Positions 15,707 through 31,800 of a stretch of DNA of 64,000 nt are shown piece after piece. The stretch's first letter is position 1. Every line of letters begins with the position of its first letter. The position numbers and the translations under genes were made by a program. This stretch comes from Xestospongia muta (taxonomy: Eukaryota; Porifera; Demospongiae; Haplosclerida; Petrosiidae): the NCBI GenBank assembly GCA_963693285.1, contig OY848924.1:6469842-6533841 (forward strand), in the 5' to 3' direction. The notes beneath the pieces are model-generated. The model ran no database searches, had not been told where the DNA came from, and was given only the letters and a program-made list of their open reading frames with translations.

Positions 15707-16292
15707 AATTCACTGCAGGCAAGAAAAGAATCTCACTAGCTCTAGACAGCACAAAATGTCATGTGATAAAAAATTTAACCCCTAAACGACTACGCTATCG
15801 TAATGATAATTATAGCCTGCAACTCACGTGTTGTACACGACCAAAAACTTGATGTCTCGTGGTTATTTCAAGTAGATACGTAGCTCAGGTAAAGGACTGC
15901 TCTTAAAAAGCAATTCGACTGTGACTTCTTTTGTTTCGTCTCTATCTCTCCACCGATCTCAGTCAGTATAGAACTGCAAGTAAGTTGTAACAATTTCCAG
16001 TCACTTAAATATACACATAACCAGATGTCTGTTGTCAGGCTTTGCATGCAAATTTAATGGGCAACACTCTGTACTTTGCAGTCCAAGTTTGCCCTCTCCA
16101 TATCTAAGTGTATTATATTGAGGTTAGCATTGTTACCACTGTAAGCTAGACTTGTTCACTAACAATAGTTCAAAGAACCAGTGCAGTATAGTTAGTGTCT
16201 GGACGTACATATAGCCCATAGTTAAACTTCCAATCTGCATTACACTGTGTTATTTAAAACGATTATCTTATTCTCTGATCCTCCAGGTTGTC
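15707..16292. promoter_or_regulatory. Divergent promoter region between syntaxin and GBE1
   Basis: 586 bases separate the two start codons. On the plus side a possible 5' UTR intron of GBE1 is visible: donor GTAAGT at 15980 and acceptor CAG ending at 16286, seven bases before the ATG. Promoters for both genes must lie in the rest, but no TATA box could be assigned with confidence. Confidence 0.55.
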
Positions 16293-18586
16293 ATGGCAAC
16301 AAATACAACTCTCCTTAATGAGTCACGTCCCCCTTACCTAGACAAACTCTTTAAAGATGATGGATACCTTCAAACATTTGAAAGCGATCTCCTCCTTCGC
16401 TGGCATAAGTATGCCAGCCTTCGCAATAACATTGAAAAAAACGAAGGTAGTCTTAGCCAGTTTGGGTTGGGTTATCAGAACTATGGTTTAAGACAACTAC
16501 CTAATGGAGACATAGAGTATTTTGAGTGGGTACCCAATGGAAAAACCGTCTCTTTGGCTGGTGATTTCAACAATTGGGATCCATCGTCTCACGTATGTAA
16601 ACCGGAAGACCATGGAAAGTTCTCCTTGAAACTCCCATCTAATGGAGGACCCCCTTTAATTCCTCACAATACCAGTGTAAAGGTAGTTATACAGACTAAG
16701 GATGGTCATACACTCTGGCGTCATTCTCCGTGGACTAAATATACAGTTCAGAACGAGAACACATTAGAATACAAACCACATCATTGGGCTCCACCCACTC
16801 CATACCAATGGCAACATGACCGTCCTGCTAAGCCTCAAAGTCTAAGGATATATGAAGCTCATGTGGGTATATCTTCACCCGAGGCTAAAGTAGCTAGTTA
16901 CCGCTATTTTGCTGACAATATTCTTCCTAGGGTTGCTGACTTGGGTTACACTTGCGTAGAGCTGATGGCTGTGATGGAACACGCTTATTATGGCAGCTTT
17001 GGATATCATGTGTCATGCTTCTTTGCTGCCTCCAGTCGCTATGGCAACCCAGATGATTTGAAGTACTTAGTTGACAAAGCCCATGGACTTGGTTTAGTTG
17101 TGATATTAGATATTGTACACAGCCATGCTGCTAGAAATGTGGAAGACGGGTTAAACCAGTTTGATGGGACAGAGCACTGTTATTTTCATGAGGGACCAAA
17201 AGGCGACCACACTCTCTGGGACAGCAAGATATTTAACTACACATCATGGGAAGTTCTACGTTTTCTCTTGTCTAATCTACGCTGGTACATTGATGAATAC
17301 CGATTTGATGGATTTCGTTTTGATGGAATAACATCAATGTTATACCATCATCACGGGATAGGAACTGGATTTTCAGGTGACTACAGGGAGTACTTTAATA
17401 CTTCTGTGGATGTTGATGCTGTTGTGTACCTCATGTTAGCTAACAGTATACTACATGAGAATTATCCATTTATTATCACTATTGCTGAAGATGTTTCTGG
17501 TATGCCTTCTCTATGTCGTCCTGTTGAAGAGGGAGGTGTTGGATTTGATTATCGTCTTGCCATGGCTATACCCGATATGTGGATCAAATTACTTAAAGAG
17601 AAAAAGGATGATGATTGGGAAATGAGTACTATTTGGTGGACGCTGACAAATCGACGCTATCATGAGAAATGTGTGGCTTACGCTGAGAGTCACGATCAAG
17701 CTCTTGTTGGTGACAAGACATTGGCTATGTGGTTAATGGATGCCGAGTTGTATTGGAACATGAGTACTGTTTCTCCTCGTACCCTTGTTATTGATAGGGG
17801 AATGGCCCTTCATAAGATGATTCGTTTGGTCACAATGGGATTAGGTGGAGATGCATATCTCACGTTTATTGGCAATGAGTTTGGACATCCTGAATGGTTG
17901 GATTTTCCACGAGAGGTAACGGACAAATAATGGAATTGATGGATGAATGGATAGATGGAATGGATGATAAATGGACGGATAAAGAGACTGATGGATTAAT
18001 GGATGGGTGGATAGAGGTATGCATGAATGTAATGTATGGATGCATGAAGGAGTGAATGGATACATGAATGGATGCATAGACAGCAGATATATGGATGGAC
18101 ATTAAGATGAACATGACCTACAATTATTTTCTTTTCTGATAGGGAAATGGGTTTAGTTACAAGTACGCCAGACGTCAATTTAATCTTGTTGATGATCGAC
18201 TACTTCGTTATCAGTATTTACGAGATTTTGATCGGGATATGCAACATTTAGAAGCAGCACATCCATTTCTTTCAAGTCGTACTTCATATGTCAGCAGAAA
18301 ACACGATGGTGATAAAGTTTTGGTGTTTGAACGAGGACATGGTTTAGTTTTTATTTTCAATTTTCATCCTACACAAAGCTTTGCTGATTATCGTGTGGGT
18401 GTGCCTCTTCCAGGACCGTATAAGATAGTTTTGAATACAGACAGGAAAATCTATGATGGACATGATCGTATTGATGAGAATATTAAGTTTTTTACTAATG
18501 AAGGTGACTTTGATGGTCGACCTCATTCTTTGTGTGTTTATATTCCAAGTAGAGTTGCTATTGTGTTGTGCAAAATTGAAACTTAA
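16293..18586 (+). CDS. GBE1: 1,4-alpha-glucan branching enzyme
   Basis: Two coding exons, 16293-17915 and 18143-18586, joined in phase 0 ([17 protein letters not shown]); total 688 aa, close to the usual 700. The enzyme makes alpha-1,6 branches in glycogen in the cytosol. Domains in order: N-terminal helical region, CBM48 (about 65-170, [10 protein letters not shown]), GH13 catalytic barrel and C-terminal beta domain. GH13 landmarks are present: [23 protein letters not shown] with the nucleophile Asp (about residue 343), IAEDVSGMP with the acid/base Glu (about 398) and [12 protein letters not shown] with the third carboxylate (about 466). [14 protein letters not shown] follows. Nearly the whole catalytic domain is one exon, unusual beside its intron-rich neighbours. 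The short intron (17916-18142) is filled with TGGA/TGAA-type repeats. A possible polyadenylation signal AATAAA lies at about 18622. Confidence 0.97.
17935..18080. repeat. GGAT/GAAT tetranucleotide repeats in GBE1 intron
   Basis: Degenerate ATGGATGGATGAATGGATAG-type repeats fill the single GBE1 coding intron. Minus-strand frames here (Ser/His/Ile/Pro-rich) are repeat translation only. Confidence 0.85.
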
Positions 18587-18860
18587 TATCAGTAATATTT
18601 TGGAAATTTGTGTGGTTTTAAAAATAAAATTGTGCTAATACCGTAATGTTTCAATTATTCGTATAACGAGTAAATTGGCGGTCTTAAATTTCAAGCACAT
18701 GGCGTCTAATTGATAAATCCTCGTTGCTGTCAGGAAGAAGTTGGTTCCTTTCTCGTTTACTTTTGACACGATAAACAGACCTCAAACACTCGGAATCAGA
18801 GGTGATAAGAAAGAAGCTTTTATTTTCTCTTTCAAACACGTTCGTGTGCTCTTCAAGAAC

Positions 18861-21800
18861 ATGGCTAGTCAGAAGTTAAAAGCAGCTAGTCAAAGAAAGT
18901 TTCAACGTCCTAGTACGCCATATACCAGACCTAAATCCAAGGTATTGTACATAAACACACAACTGAAAGAAAACACTACTCACAATTGTAGTAAGCTTTC
19001 ATATTAGCCACAGAAATAATGACAGTGATATTGGTATAGTAAAGGTGTTCATTTGTCGTGTTATAATTTAGTAGTAACTGTAGCACTAAAGAGTAAAGAA
19101 AGCCCTTTTCACAATAGTTAGCTGTGACCAGTGACCAAGTCCTGCTTTGTTGTTTGTTAATAAAAGCTATATGTATATATGCATAACTTAAAATTGAAAG
19201 CTTTATAAGTGACTGTTTGTCTGCCAGTAATGGGTGTTATATATATATTTCTTATACCTGGTATACTTGTTTCTCTGAGTATCTTTTTGTTTTTTTAGTA
19301 GCTATGTGTATCGTTTTAGCATTGATTATGTATCCATTTCATTTCCATCTGTCCATTCTACTAGGGTTTTGTCCAGACAGTCAAAGATTGGCTAACTCCT
19401 TCAAAATGGATAAGTCAAGGAGTTGAAGAAAATAATGTAGATACATCAAATGATCACGCCCCCTCTGTTATACACTGGCCTGGTACACCTCATCCAATTC
19501 GAGGGCATCATTTAGATCAACATGGTAGAACACACTCCATCAAGGAGCCTGTACCTCAACTACAGTACTCATTAGAAGACGAACAGGATTGTGAGATTGT
19601 AATTACGAGAGGAGAATCAGTTCCTTTTTTAGCAGGAGAAGAAGAAATATCAACTGTAAGTAATCACTACATATACTCGTTACTGAGTGGGTGGAATGTT
19701 AAGATTTTTTCAAGTCAGAATCCTTCCTAAACAATTAGGATATAATTTACAAAAGGATGTTATGATATACAGTGAAGAGTCTATTGGATAAATTAGATAG
19801 TTTTTGCTAAAAATGTCTCTAAATGCAGTATGTGTCTTTATTGACTATTATTGGCACATAATGCATTATTTTTTTATAGGATGAAGAAGATATGGACGTC
19901 AAAGAGACTGCTACTGCTCGCTCTCCAGTACCAGTAACCGAGTCCAATCCTACATACATATCTCGTAATGGTTTAATTCCTGCCACCGAGTCTGGGCCTC
20001 TCCTTCATTCCTCTCAAAAGGTCACTCTTCGTCCTGCTAAAAAACCTCAAGTGTCTTCTAACTCACCCAAGTTAAATTTGTCCTCAAGTCCTCAGAAGTT
20101 ACTCACCTCAACACCTCAAATCTCCCCTCTGGAGAGACTCCACTCCTCTTCTCTGCTGTCCTCAGCTTCACCTGTTACAAATGTTGATAAAGTCAGTAAG
20201 ATTATCAGCTGCCTTGCCGATACATTATATAATAAGGACATTTAGTATACAGTTGTAGATGTAGTGACAGCTTTTTAACCTTTTAAGGGCTGAGCAATAT
20301 ACTATTGCAGATACAGTCGCTGCCAATTTTTAATTTTACATATACTGGATAAGCGCTATATAGATTACCTATAACAATACGTTTACTATAATTTTGACAT
20401 TAATTATTAATACACATGAAATTGTATCAGTGCTGTACTATACTATTACTATGTTATGTGTATTCTAGTGTGACACTTGAATGGTGTAACTGTTGACAGA
20501 TATTATTCTTAGCTGTTTGCAATAAATAAATGTACCTGTTTACATATTATAATCTGTTCATGTTAAAGATGACTGCAGTTTAGTGGAATTTCAATGATGA
20601 CCTATGAAGTTTTTGTGAGTCATGTTGAAGTTTTTCTTGGTTGCTGTCTCTTCTTAATCTACCTTAATTTAACTATTAATGTGGCCTTTGAATGGTGTAA
20701 ACCATTTCTCTCTAGCTCATTCCTGGCTAGAGTTATATCACTTGTCATTTCAACATGAACAGAGTATATATATCCATTGCTTTCATCTGTTGACATATAT
20801 TTTCCTTTCCATTTTAAATATCTTAAAATGATTGTTCTTTTCTACTTTAGGCTCCTGTAGTTGTTCCTTCAACACGTCCATCATTCTCTGTTGCTGCTTT
20901 CAAAACTCCAACCCAAACACTCACTAATCTATCGTTATCTCGTTCTCCCTTTAATTCTCCATTCTATACTGGACGAACTGCCTTTGGTGGAGCATCTTCA
21001 GGCCAAAAAGCTGCTTCATTTCGCAAGAGAACTCGAACAGATACCAGCTCTTCTAATGTGAGATATTACTTTGTATTGAGTACATGAACTATTAGGAGAC
21101 ATCTCCTTTTCTCTCTCTTCTTTATCATTAAACCAATGAGGTTTATATCCCCTAGATAATATACACAGGCTAAATAGGTCATTTTTGTAAAAACATTCAT
21201 ATGTATTGAATGATAGTAAGTGAAGATTAATCATTATCTATAGAGTTACATTGAATGTATTTGTCAATTGAGTATTACATTGGAAAGGAGAAAGAGTGAA
21301 AAGATTTTTTGAATTGTTTTACAAGTGTAGTTGTAGTCATTATCTATTTTATTGACATATAACACACTATATAATCTTTGTGTGTACTAGCCTGCACTAT
21401 TAGCTATATAGATGTTTGTGTATAATGATATCTTTTACTTTGTGTAGTACTGTTTGACTGCCAACTGTAGTCTAGTTGATAGTTACTTTTGTTAGTATTC
21501 CAATATCAAATCCATTTAAAATTGTAGCTGGAACTCTATCGGAGGAAAGGCAGTTCTTTAAACCTCTTATGATTATAACTATTAGCATACAAGATATTCA
21601 ATTAATAATAGATTAATTAATGTGATTTCTTTCCTTGCAGACTGTTCCTGTGAGACATGTCATCAAGTCACACCCTCCTGACTCCACCCATTTTTCTAAA
21701 GATGCTGCCAGTGAAACTGCTCGTAGGATATTAGACACTTTGCAATCTTTAAGCACTCCATTACAGGATGCAAGGAAACTGCCACTAAGAGTAGCCTCTG

Positions 21801-24800
21801 TGAGTTACATTTGATATATAAATTCGTGTATATAAGAAAATATAATTTTCAAGAACAAGTTTTTCAGCTAACTGAATAGTCAATGACTTACCTATCAACT
21901 TATGGTATAGTGTTATGCCTGGGCAATGATGACACATCTAAACATCTAAAGTATTTACAACTGTTGAATCAATACACAATGTTTCAGCCTTGTCTGAGCC
22001 AATGGCCATATTTTGTACGTGTGCGTATGCCTCATTAGAAGGACAACTCAGTTGTGAATCTTGTGATTTTGAATGATCCTTTCTGAGGAAAACCCTGTAA
22101 TTAGGACTTTGGTATCTATATGTAGATAAAAGAGAGGGTACTCTCAACATTATTTATAACAAATGCTTGCTTCTTTGGAATTTATCTTTTTTAGCCTGCA
22201 AAGAGACAGCGAATTGAAGGTTCTCGTCGTCATCATTCTTCTCCATTGTCACCCCCTCCTCCTGTTGCTTCTCTCACTGCACCCATAAGGGCACCTCTCT
22301 CCCACATCAAGCAACCTTTTGTAAAAGTTCCTTCAGAAATCCAACCTCCTAAAGGAACAAGAACTGTCTCTATAGATTTGACCTCGCCCACTCCAATGTC
22401 TCCACCAGCAATCAAATCGGCTAAAAGCAACTCACCATTTTCCAATCAATCTGGAAAGATTCGATCTGCTAAACATAGTTGTCATTACAGCTCTAAAAGT
22501 AAAAAGGAGGATGCCCCTAGTAATAACCCATTAGAACTACCATCACCTATTCCCCTCCCCCTCTCTACATCAGGAGCTTTACCTGTATTTTCTTTTGGCA
22601 ACTTATTGAGTCCCAATTCAGTTCTCAAAACGAGTGGGGCTAACTCATCTTTCAGTATGCCTACTGTAACGGTAAGCACAAATCTATTTAGTCTGTCTTT
22701 AAATGAATTTAAGAATAAGAGAACATTTTATAAGGGAAAAGTTGACTTGCAGTTTTAAACAGAAAACTTGTAAATAAATTTAGTTTTTTGTGTGTATAAA
22801 ATGGCTACAAGTTCAAGATAAACATTTAGACAATATAGTATTTACTTGGATTTCATCTGTGATTTTATTTCACAATAGGTATCAACCATGTCACCAATTG
22901 TAGCCACTCCCCTCTCCACCTCTCAATCAGAAATGTATTCATTTAAATCACCTACAATATTCACAACAAAGTCATATTCACAGACCACACCCACTTCAAC
23001 TACCACCAATCAATTCCAGTTTAGTAAACCTGTTATTGTTGATGAAACCACGCCTACTACAACCACACAAAGTAAGTTATTATTCAACATGATCTTGTCA
23101 TTAATGTTATATAATAAATACTGTACATATATCTTCTGTTCTATCTACATGTAAATTCTTGAAACAATTTTATGAATTTATCATCTATTCACAACTGATG
23201 TTTAGTGCATTTTTATATTCTAGTGTCTGCTCTCTCTAAACCATCTTCAACTCTCACTTCAACTCTCACATTAACTCTTCCTACCTCATCATCGACGACA
23301 TATTCTTCTCCGCCCCCTCCTCTTAAATCTCTCAGTGTCTTAGATGCTCTAAAACGTCCAGAATATCAAATTGAAAATATACGTAAAGAAGCTCAAAAGC
23401 AAACAGCAATGACTGACGTCAGCAAAATGGATGCATCTGCTACTTCTGTTGCTAAGCAACTATCCTTGACCAAAACCGTAGCAACCAGTACACCTACATG
23501 TACCACTTTAGCTTCAGTGAGTCCTAATATTATTACCACACCTGTTTCTAATTGGACTTGTGATGAATGTTGGGTAGTCAATGTTGAAAGTCAAACTAAA
23601 TGCGTGGCATGTGGTACCAAACGGCCTGTAGTGAGCGGAGTCAGTAATGCCACAAAATTGACTAATTCCAACACATCCAAAGTGACTATTTCAGTTGGAG
23701 AGGAAATCAGTTTAAAGACAAAGTCCTCCATGCTTCCTCCACCTTCAACTACACTTCCTTTTGTTGGTTTTAAATTGCCAGTCACTGGAGATCTAAACCT
23801 TTTGAAAGAGAAACCACAAACCACAGCTTTGACTAAAGCCACACCTTCTGCTCCTCCCAGTACTTCATCCAACTCTAAAAGTATCCCTTTGTCTGTTTTT
23901 GCTCCACCCACATCAAATTGGGAATGTCCCTCATGTTTAGTAAGTAACCAACCAGAACAACAGATGTGTATTGCTTGTGGCTCAAAAGCATGTGAAGATA
24001 CAAGCAAAACAAATATTGAAAAATCTGAGAGTAACAGCAAGGCAAAACCACCTTTAGCAGCATTTGCTCCACCTACTTCTAATTGGGAGTGTCCCACATG
24101 TATGATTAGTAATAAAACAGATGTGAAGACTTGTGGAGCATGTGGTACTAATAAACCAGGTGGTAACCATGGTGATGATACAAAAGCTACTCAAATTTTT
24201 AAGCTAGGTGAAAGTGGTGGACTAAAATTAAGTTCAAATTTGTTTGGAAAACCTGTTTCAGAAGCAAGTTCCAGCGATCAACCAAAACTGTCAAGTCAGT
24301 CTAGTGGAGGTTTTAAAATAAATGTGTCTTTGAGTGAAGTTACAAAATCACAAAGTGAAATTAGTAATAGTGTGACTAGTCAAGTCATATCTCTGAAATC
24401 ATCAGAGTCTACCTCAGTACCATCTCTTGTACCCTCTCTTCCCAATCTGAACGCCTTTCAACCCAACCTTACCAAGATGACATCTACAACACTCAATATA
24501 CCAAAACCGAACTTGACCAGCAATACATTCAGTGGACTAAAGTTTGAAGCTCCACCCATTGTATCAACCTCCTCTCAACCTTCTAAACCGACTCCTGCTC
24601 TTCCCACTATTCCATCAATAAATGTCCCTAGTACTGTCCCACCCACTTCTCAATTCCCTGTATCAGCTTCATTATTTCCATCTTTTATGTCTCCAACAAT
24701 TACACCAACTAGTATATCAAACCAGACAAGCAAGTCTGGGAATGTATCGACACTATTTCCTAATATCGGAGGTGCTGGATTGTTTGGTAATAATAAAACT

Positions 24801-26412
24801 ATGGCTTCAAGCACTGGTGGAAATAATCAACAATTATTGTTTGGACAAAAAGGTAAGTGTTAAGAATATAATTATTATAATAACTACAGTTGGTTTTTAT
24901 CCATTGTTATTAGATTTGTTAACTCCTCTACAATATAGTGCAAATTTTTGTATGTATTTTTTTGTCAAATTTTGATAGTCATATCATTAATGTTAGTCTA
25001 AGTTTTTAAAGATGAGTTTCGAAATTATGACTTATATTTTTAGCTTTTCCCAACTTTGTAAGATCTACTATTAACAATAAGATAATGCCAATTGTTTACA
25101 AAATTGTGTTTGACTAGTTAAAATTTGATGATTTGACAGATAATTTGACCAAATTGCTAAATTAAAATCCGACAAAAATTTCCATTTTGTATTGTGATAT
25201 GTAGATAGCCTTGTATGAACATAATTGTTTTAAAATATTGTTGCTCCACTTCTAATACTTTCTACCCTTGAAATGGTATGGGTTTGAAAGTTTCGCTAGT
25301 GGAGTATATTGACATAAGGGGTACAGTTGCTGACTAAGTCATATGATTGTCATGTGATGTCTTATGTACATATACCTCTTACATAATTTAACTCTACTTT
25401 TGTTGTCATTGCTATAGAATCTGCACCATTTCCAACTTTGTCTACATCAACGCTTCAGTCAACTACTGCTCAAACTAGTAATATTTTTGGTGGTGGAGGT
25501 AGTCTAATGGCAACTAGTCAAACTGGTAATGCCGGTTTTGCTGTGTCTAGTTTTCTCACTGCTACACAAGCTAGTAGTACTACTATGCTTGCATCCAGTC
25601 AACCCAGTAATATTAGCTTACCAGTACCTTCTCAAACTGGTCTTCTAGGTGGAAGTGATTGCTCTATTACTCAAACTTCATCTCTTGTTGGTGGATCAAG
25701 TGGTCTGTCTATATTTTCTGGTGGTCCTAAGTCGACACAATCATCACTTGTATTTCCTCCATTTGGACCACAAACTCAGCTCATACCCACTCAAGCTACT
25801 GGTGGGATTTTCAATCCTTCAGCTGTGTCTTCTCAAGTGGGAGCCAAATCTGGTGATAAAAGCGTCAGTGGTGGAATTTTTGGTGGTGCTACAAAACCCA
25901 ATCCTATCACTATGAGTGGAGCAGCCACATCGACTGGTTTTGCTTTCACCCAAATGACACCATCAATTAATTTTACTTCTCTTCCAAACCAAGGTCTCGT
26001 ATTTGGACAGTCCTCTTCATCTGTCTCATCCACTCCATTTCAGTTTTCAGCCAATCAATCTGGTAACCAATCTGGTATATTAAATCCAAGTCAAGGAGGT
26101 TTTGTATTTGGACAATCCTCAACAAATAATTCATTTCAGTTTACAGGCAATCAAGCTGGTAATCAGTCTGGTCAGTCCAGCGCATCTATTCCAAATCAAG
26201 GTCCCATTTTTGGACAGCCCTCTTTGTCGACTCCAGCAAACGCTCAATTTTCATTTACAGGTGGTCAAACTGGTATGTCGATTCCAACAGTGGAAATGTC
26301 ATCTCAGCAGAATCCATTTGCACTTCCTGCTAGTACGAATTCTTTTGGGAGAGGAGGTAAATCAGGGAGAACAGTGAAGAAGGCAGTTCGGAAACGATTT
26401 GGAGGAAAGTAA
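18861..26412 (+). CDS. NUP153: Nucleoporin NUP153-like (FG repeats, three RanBP2-type zinc fingers)
   Basis: Start ATG 18861 (MASQKLKAASQRKF), 275 bases after the GBE1 stop; an earlier in-frame ATG at 18741 is probably 5' UTR. Exons: 18861-18941, 19364-19655, 19880-20191, 20851-21058, 21641-21800, 22195-22672, 22879-23071, 23224-24851, 25419-26412. A middle exon carries ETARRILDTLQSLSTPL, a match to the ETAxxILxxLExxSxPL motif of NUP153. Three RanBP2-type fingers with the W-x-C-x2-C-x10-C-x2-C pattern follow, each beginning NW(T/E)C (near 23552, 23918, 24083). The C-terminal third is Ser/Thr/Gln-rich with many FG, GxFG and FGQ repeats and ends in a basic stretch (GRTVKKAVRKRFGGK), as in NUP153. 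Expected role: nuclear basket component of the pore, binding Ran and import receptors. The exon between 19880 and 20191 uses a GTCAGT donor. Confidence 0.88.
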
Positions 26413-26644
26413 TATGTTCTTTAAAAAAACGTAACTTTTATTGTTAATATTATTATTATTATTATTTGTTGTTTTCAAGTTGTATGTCAATGTAACTTTT
26501 GATTTTTCTCTGTATGTTCTAATCTGTAAATATATTACACACCATTATGTACACATACACTCATCTTTCATAGTTATTGGTATGCTCTTTTAAAACACGT
26601 GGTTTTTGGCCACACCCCTCCTCTCTAATACAAGGCAATTGATC

Positions 26645-28229
<1,585 letters not shown>

Positions 28230-28550
28230 TAGTCACTTTCACAACATCCGCAACCTGAATAACAATTAAGTATTATACAGGTGCTTACTTATTAACATCA
28301 TTTCCTTAAATGCATAACAATGTTTTATTGTTATCTCTTTTATTAAAATAGAGTCAGCAACTAGAATGTAATGTTATTTATTGTATACTATAGACCTATG
28401 ATAGGTAACATTAGTTGTAGATGTAGGAATAGGGGAGGCTGATGTCCTGTCTAAATCTTTTTATTAACTGAATATACACCACATCATCAAAGGTTTTTGG
28501 TATATACCCTCCCTTCCCTATTCTGATTCATCTTCCTATGCTTTTGTTAG

Positions 28551-28890
28551 TCTAGAATAGTGAACATCAGTACTTACCACAGTGACCTAGTATAGCCACC
28601 ATTAGTAAGCTCTAGAATAGTGAACATCAGTACTTACCACAGTGACCTAGGATAGCTACCATTAGTAAGCTCTAGACTTGTGAACATCAGTACTTACCAC
28701 AGTGACCTAGGATAACTACCATTAGTAAGCTCTAGACTTGTGAACATCAGTACTTACCACAGTGACCTAGGATAACTACCATTAGTAAGCTCTAGACTTG
28801 TGAACATCAGTACTTACCACAGTGACCTAGGATAGCTACCATTAGTAAGCTCTAAACTAGTGAACATCAGTATTTACTAGACTCAGTGAT
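28551..28890. repeat. 60-bp minisatellite, five full copies plus partial
   Basis: Exact 60-base period: units begin TGAACATCAGTACTTACCAC and end CTCTAGAATAG or CTCTAGACTTG. On the minus strand each unit contains GTGGTAAGTACTGATG, a good match to a 5' splice site. Related units occur at 37795-38065 in the opposite orientation. Confidence 0.95.
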
Positions 28891-31800
28891 CATAACAGTC
28901 TGTATTCATCAGAACAATATGAACAACAGATGTACTGATCAGGATATGATAATGAATAGAGCATAAATTAGCAGGCAGACTAAACCACCTTCATCCTAAC
29001 AGAGGAAGAAGCAACCTCATTTCCTTAATCCCCTCAGAACCCACCACCTTTATTGTCCAACTTACCACAGGTAGACAGGTTACCATGTTACCAAGGGGGT
29101 AGTTTGTTGCCATGGAGACGCTTACTAATTTCTATATTGTAGAACAGCTTGACAAAGTTGGTTTTGTTGTCAAAGCTAGATAGTACTAATGACTTTTATG
29201 TGTAGATTAAAAGGTGTGTCAGTTGACACTGTCATTGTACAACAATAGCAGAACTGATGTTTTCTCACAATAAGATCTATTACATTATATAATAGTGGTA
29301 CTGTGGGTTGGTTACATTCTTGGAAAGAGTGTGCATGCACACCCTCTTTAAAGAAATTAATTATATGAGGAGGTGTAGTATTTGTTGTATTATCCAATAA
29401 GGTATCATTTCTCATCCAACTGTTTTCAATCTGGTTTAAAAAGTAATCAATTCCAATAACTAAATGTCTTTCCTGGGGCAATTTTGAATCAGTTTAAAGG
29501 GAGTATTTTTTTACCGATAATGTTAAACAGTTAGACTACAAATAGTAATTGTTTAATTATCAAAATAGTAGGCCAAAACACTAAATAACTCCACCATTAT
29601 TTTAAAATCATATTTTATTAAGCTGCAGGAATAGAGAGCAGCTTAAAATAGAAACACAAAAACCTCATTCTAGTTCCATACTAATATATATTATGTGTTA
29701 ACTCCCTGTATTGTGGAGATCTCTACATTAATAACTGACCAGCTGAGGCACGCAAAATGTCTCATAGTGTTTGCATTGGATGTGTAAACAGAAGATTACA
29801 TACTTGTTAGAGGACAAGCATTTTATCATCTAATCTCTTTCATGTAGTGGTCTTTACATAGGAATAATATTCATATGATTGGTTGGCCACCTGCAGCTGT
29901 GTAAAACAATATCAGGTGCATTCTTTCTGATAATATAATGATAGTTAGTACTAGAGGATACACGCAATTTTAACATTATATTAGAGTAGGGTTATCAGAG
30001 TATGTAAAAACTGACCGGTTAATACGGATACATCAAAGATGATAAATCGAATTGTTTTTTTAATTATATATAACAGGAAATTGTGCGGACACTTATCTAT
30101 GTACAGTTGATCTCATTAACAGTATTCTATCTATTGTTTTAATTATATTCATTATTTTAGCTTGTTAAAACAATGATCGAACACCCCACTATGGTTATGA
30201 TTAACAATACTAGTATATATAATATAGATAACAATCTCCAAATTATAAACAAACACTTCAAAAGCAACCGGGGACCACCTTTGATAGTTCCAAACCACCC
30301 TAACTAAGTCTGATCATATTTGGTTTGACCTTTTTGCTATTTTTTAAACTTTCTCTTTTAATTTCCAATTAAAGGAACATTGGATGTATAAAGAGCAAAA
30401 ATAGCAATGTCAGATAATGTTTTAATAATCTGATATGATACAGTTTGATGTGATAGCTAATAGTATACGTTTCCAGTATAACTATTTTTGTCATCTATAA
30501 ACTGGTGATGTCTTTTAAGTATAAAGACATTGAAGTGATTTACATGATCAACATTAACCTGAAAATGTAGTATTAATTTAACTATATATTTAGGGCCAGC
30601 ATCTCCTGAATTTAGAACATTATTTCTATAGTTGGGTATTTTGATTATTAAAAGTCTTCTGATGACATGCTAATCTATGCCAACTAAAAAAAGTTTCCAA
30701 AGAAGTGTGAATACTAAAGAGGTTTTAATGAAACAAGAGCTATACTACTGCTACATTGATGATACTAGCAGCTGCTTACTAGATATTGTTGTATAACAAT
30801 TAATATTAAATCGAAATGTAGCAATGTAAACAACTAATAACACATCAAGAACATGTTGAAACTGGTATGTCCTATAGATATTAACACAAAATATAAACAA
30901 GTAGTGTTGTCATGACAATTCCATCAACAAACGTGTGTATGTCACCAATGACTTTCTCAGGTACAACATCCATTAACAGGATAGGAGTGTTTGGACTTTC
31001 TTAGACAAAGAGCATAGGTCTTGAAGACTAAGCATAAGTTTGGCTGGCACAACAAGACTCATTAGAGTATACAAGCAAAGCTACCCTACCTATCAGCAAC
31101 ACCATTGAAGTGTCCTGCTAAATGAAGTTAATAAGGTCAATGATTTCATTTTTGTTTGTACAATAACAAGTTGTGTGTTTTTCAGCAATTTTGGTGTGTA
31201 ATCGTGACTAGTTTTGTACATGTACATGTATTTGTACATGTAGTTGGCACTAACAGTTTTAGAAGTAACCATTTATTGGGTTATGAAGTCTTTTAACTTC
31301 AATTTGCACATTTTCATCAAGCATGCTTCAAATCAAGTAATTACAAATATTTTCGTGTCTTCAAATAGACATTGTTTTCTGTGATGCCAAACCACAGTTT
31401 CAAAGTTTGTAAGCACACCACTAACTTGTATTTGTTATCACTTACAACTAAGTACTCTAAAATGAATTTGCAGCTGGGAATAAAAGTGTGTTGACTTCCC
31501 ATAAACTAAAGTTGTTGTTACATGGTTTTCAACGAAAACCTAATGATTAATGTAATGTGTTGTCAAGGAGGTTGCCACTGTTGGCTAAACTTACCTGATA
31601 TGTTTTGATATCAAATACAATGGATGCATTTAGTTAACTGAAACTTATCACACGATAGATACATGGTTGCATGTCTTTGAGAGCTGTTTATCCATTTTGT
31701 TAATGTGATATGGTAGTTTATTGGGTAGTATCAATTCTATTAGTATCAGACATTAATTGAATTAGATTATACCAATACTAAACCAACACAATGTTTTGTT

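Noticed and set aside
23591..24097. 168-codon minus-strand frame
   Set aside because: Antisense shadow of the NUP153-like zinc-finger exon, whose plus-strand frame has clear domains.
29176..29481. 101-codon minus-strand frame
   Set aside because: Fairly protein-like, but it starts at TTG, lacks matching splice sites and shows no family motif. Could be a relic exon; not enough support.
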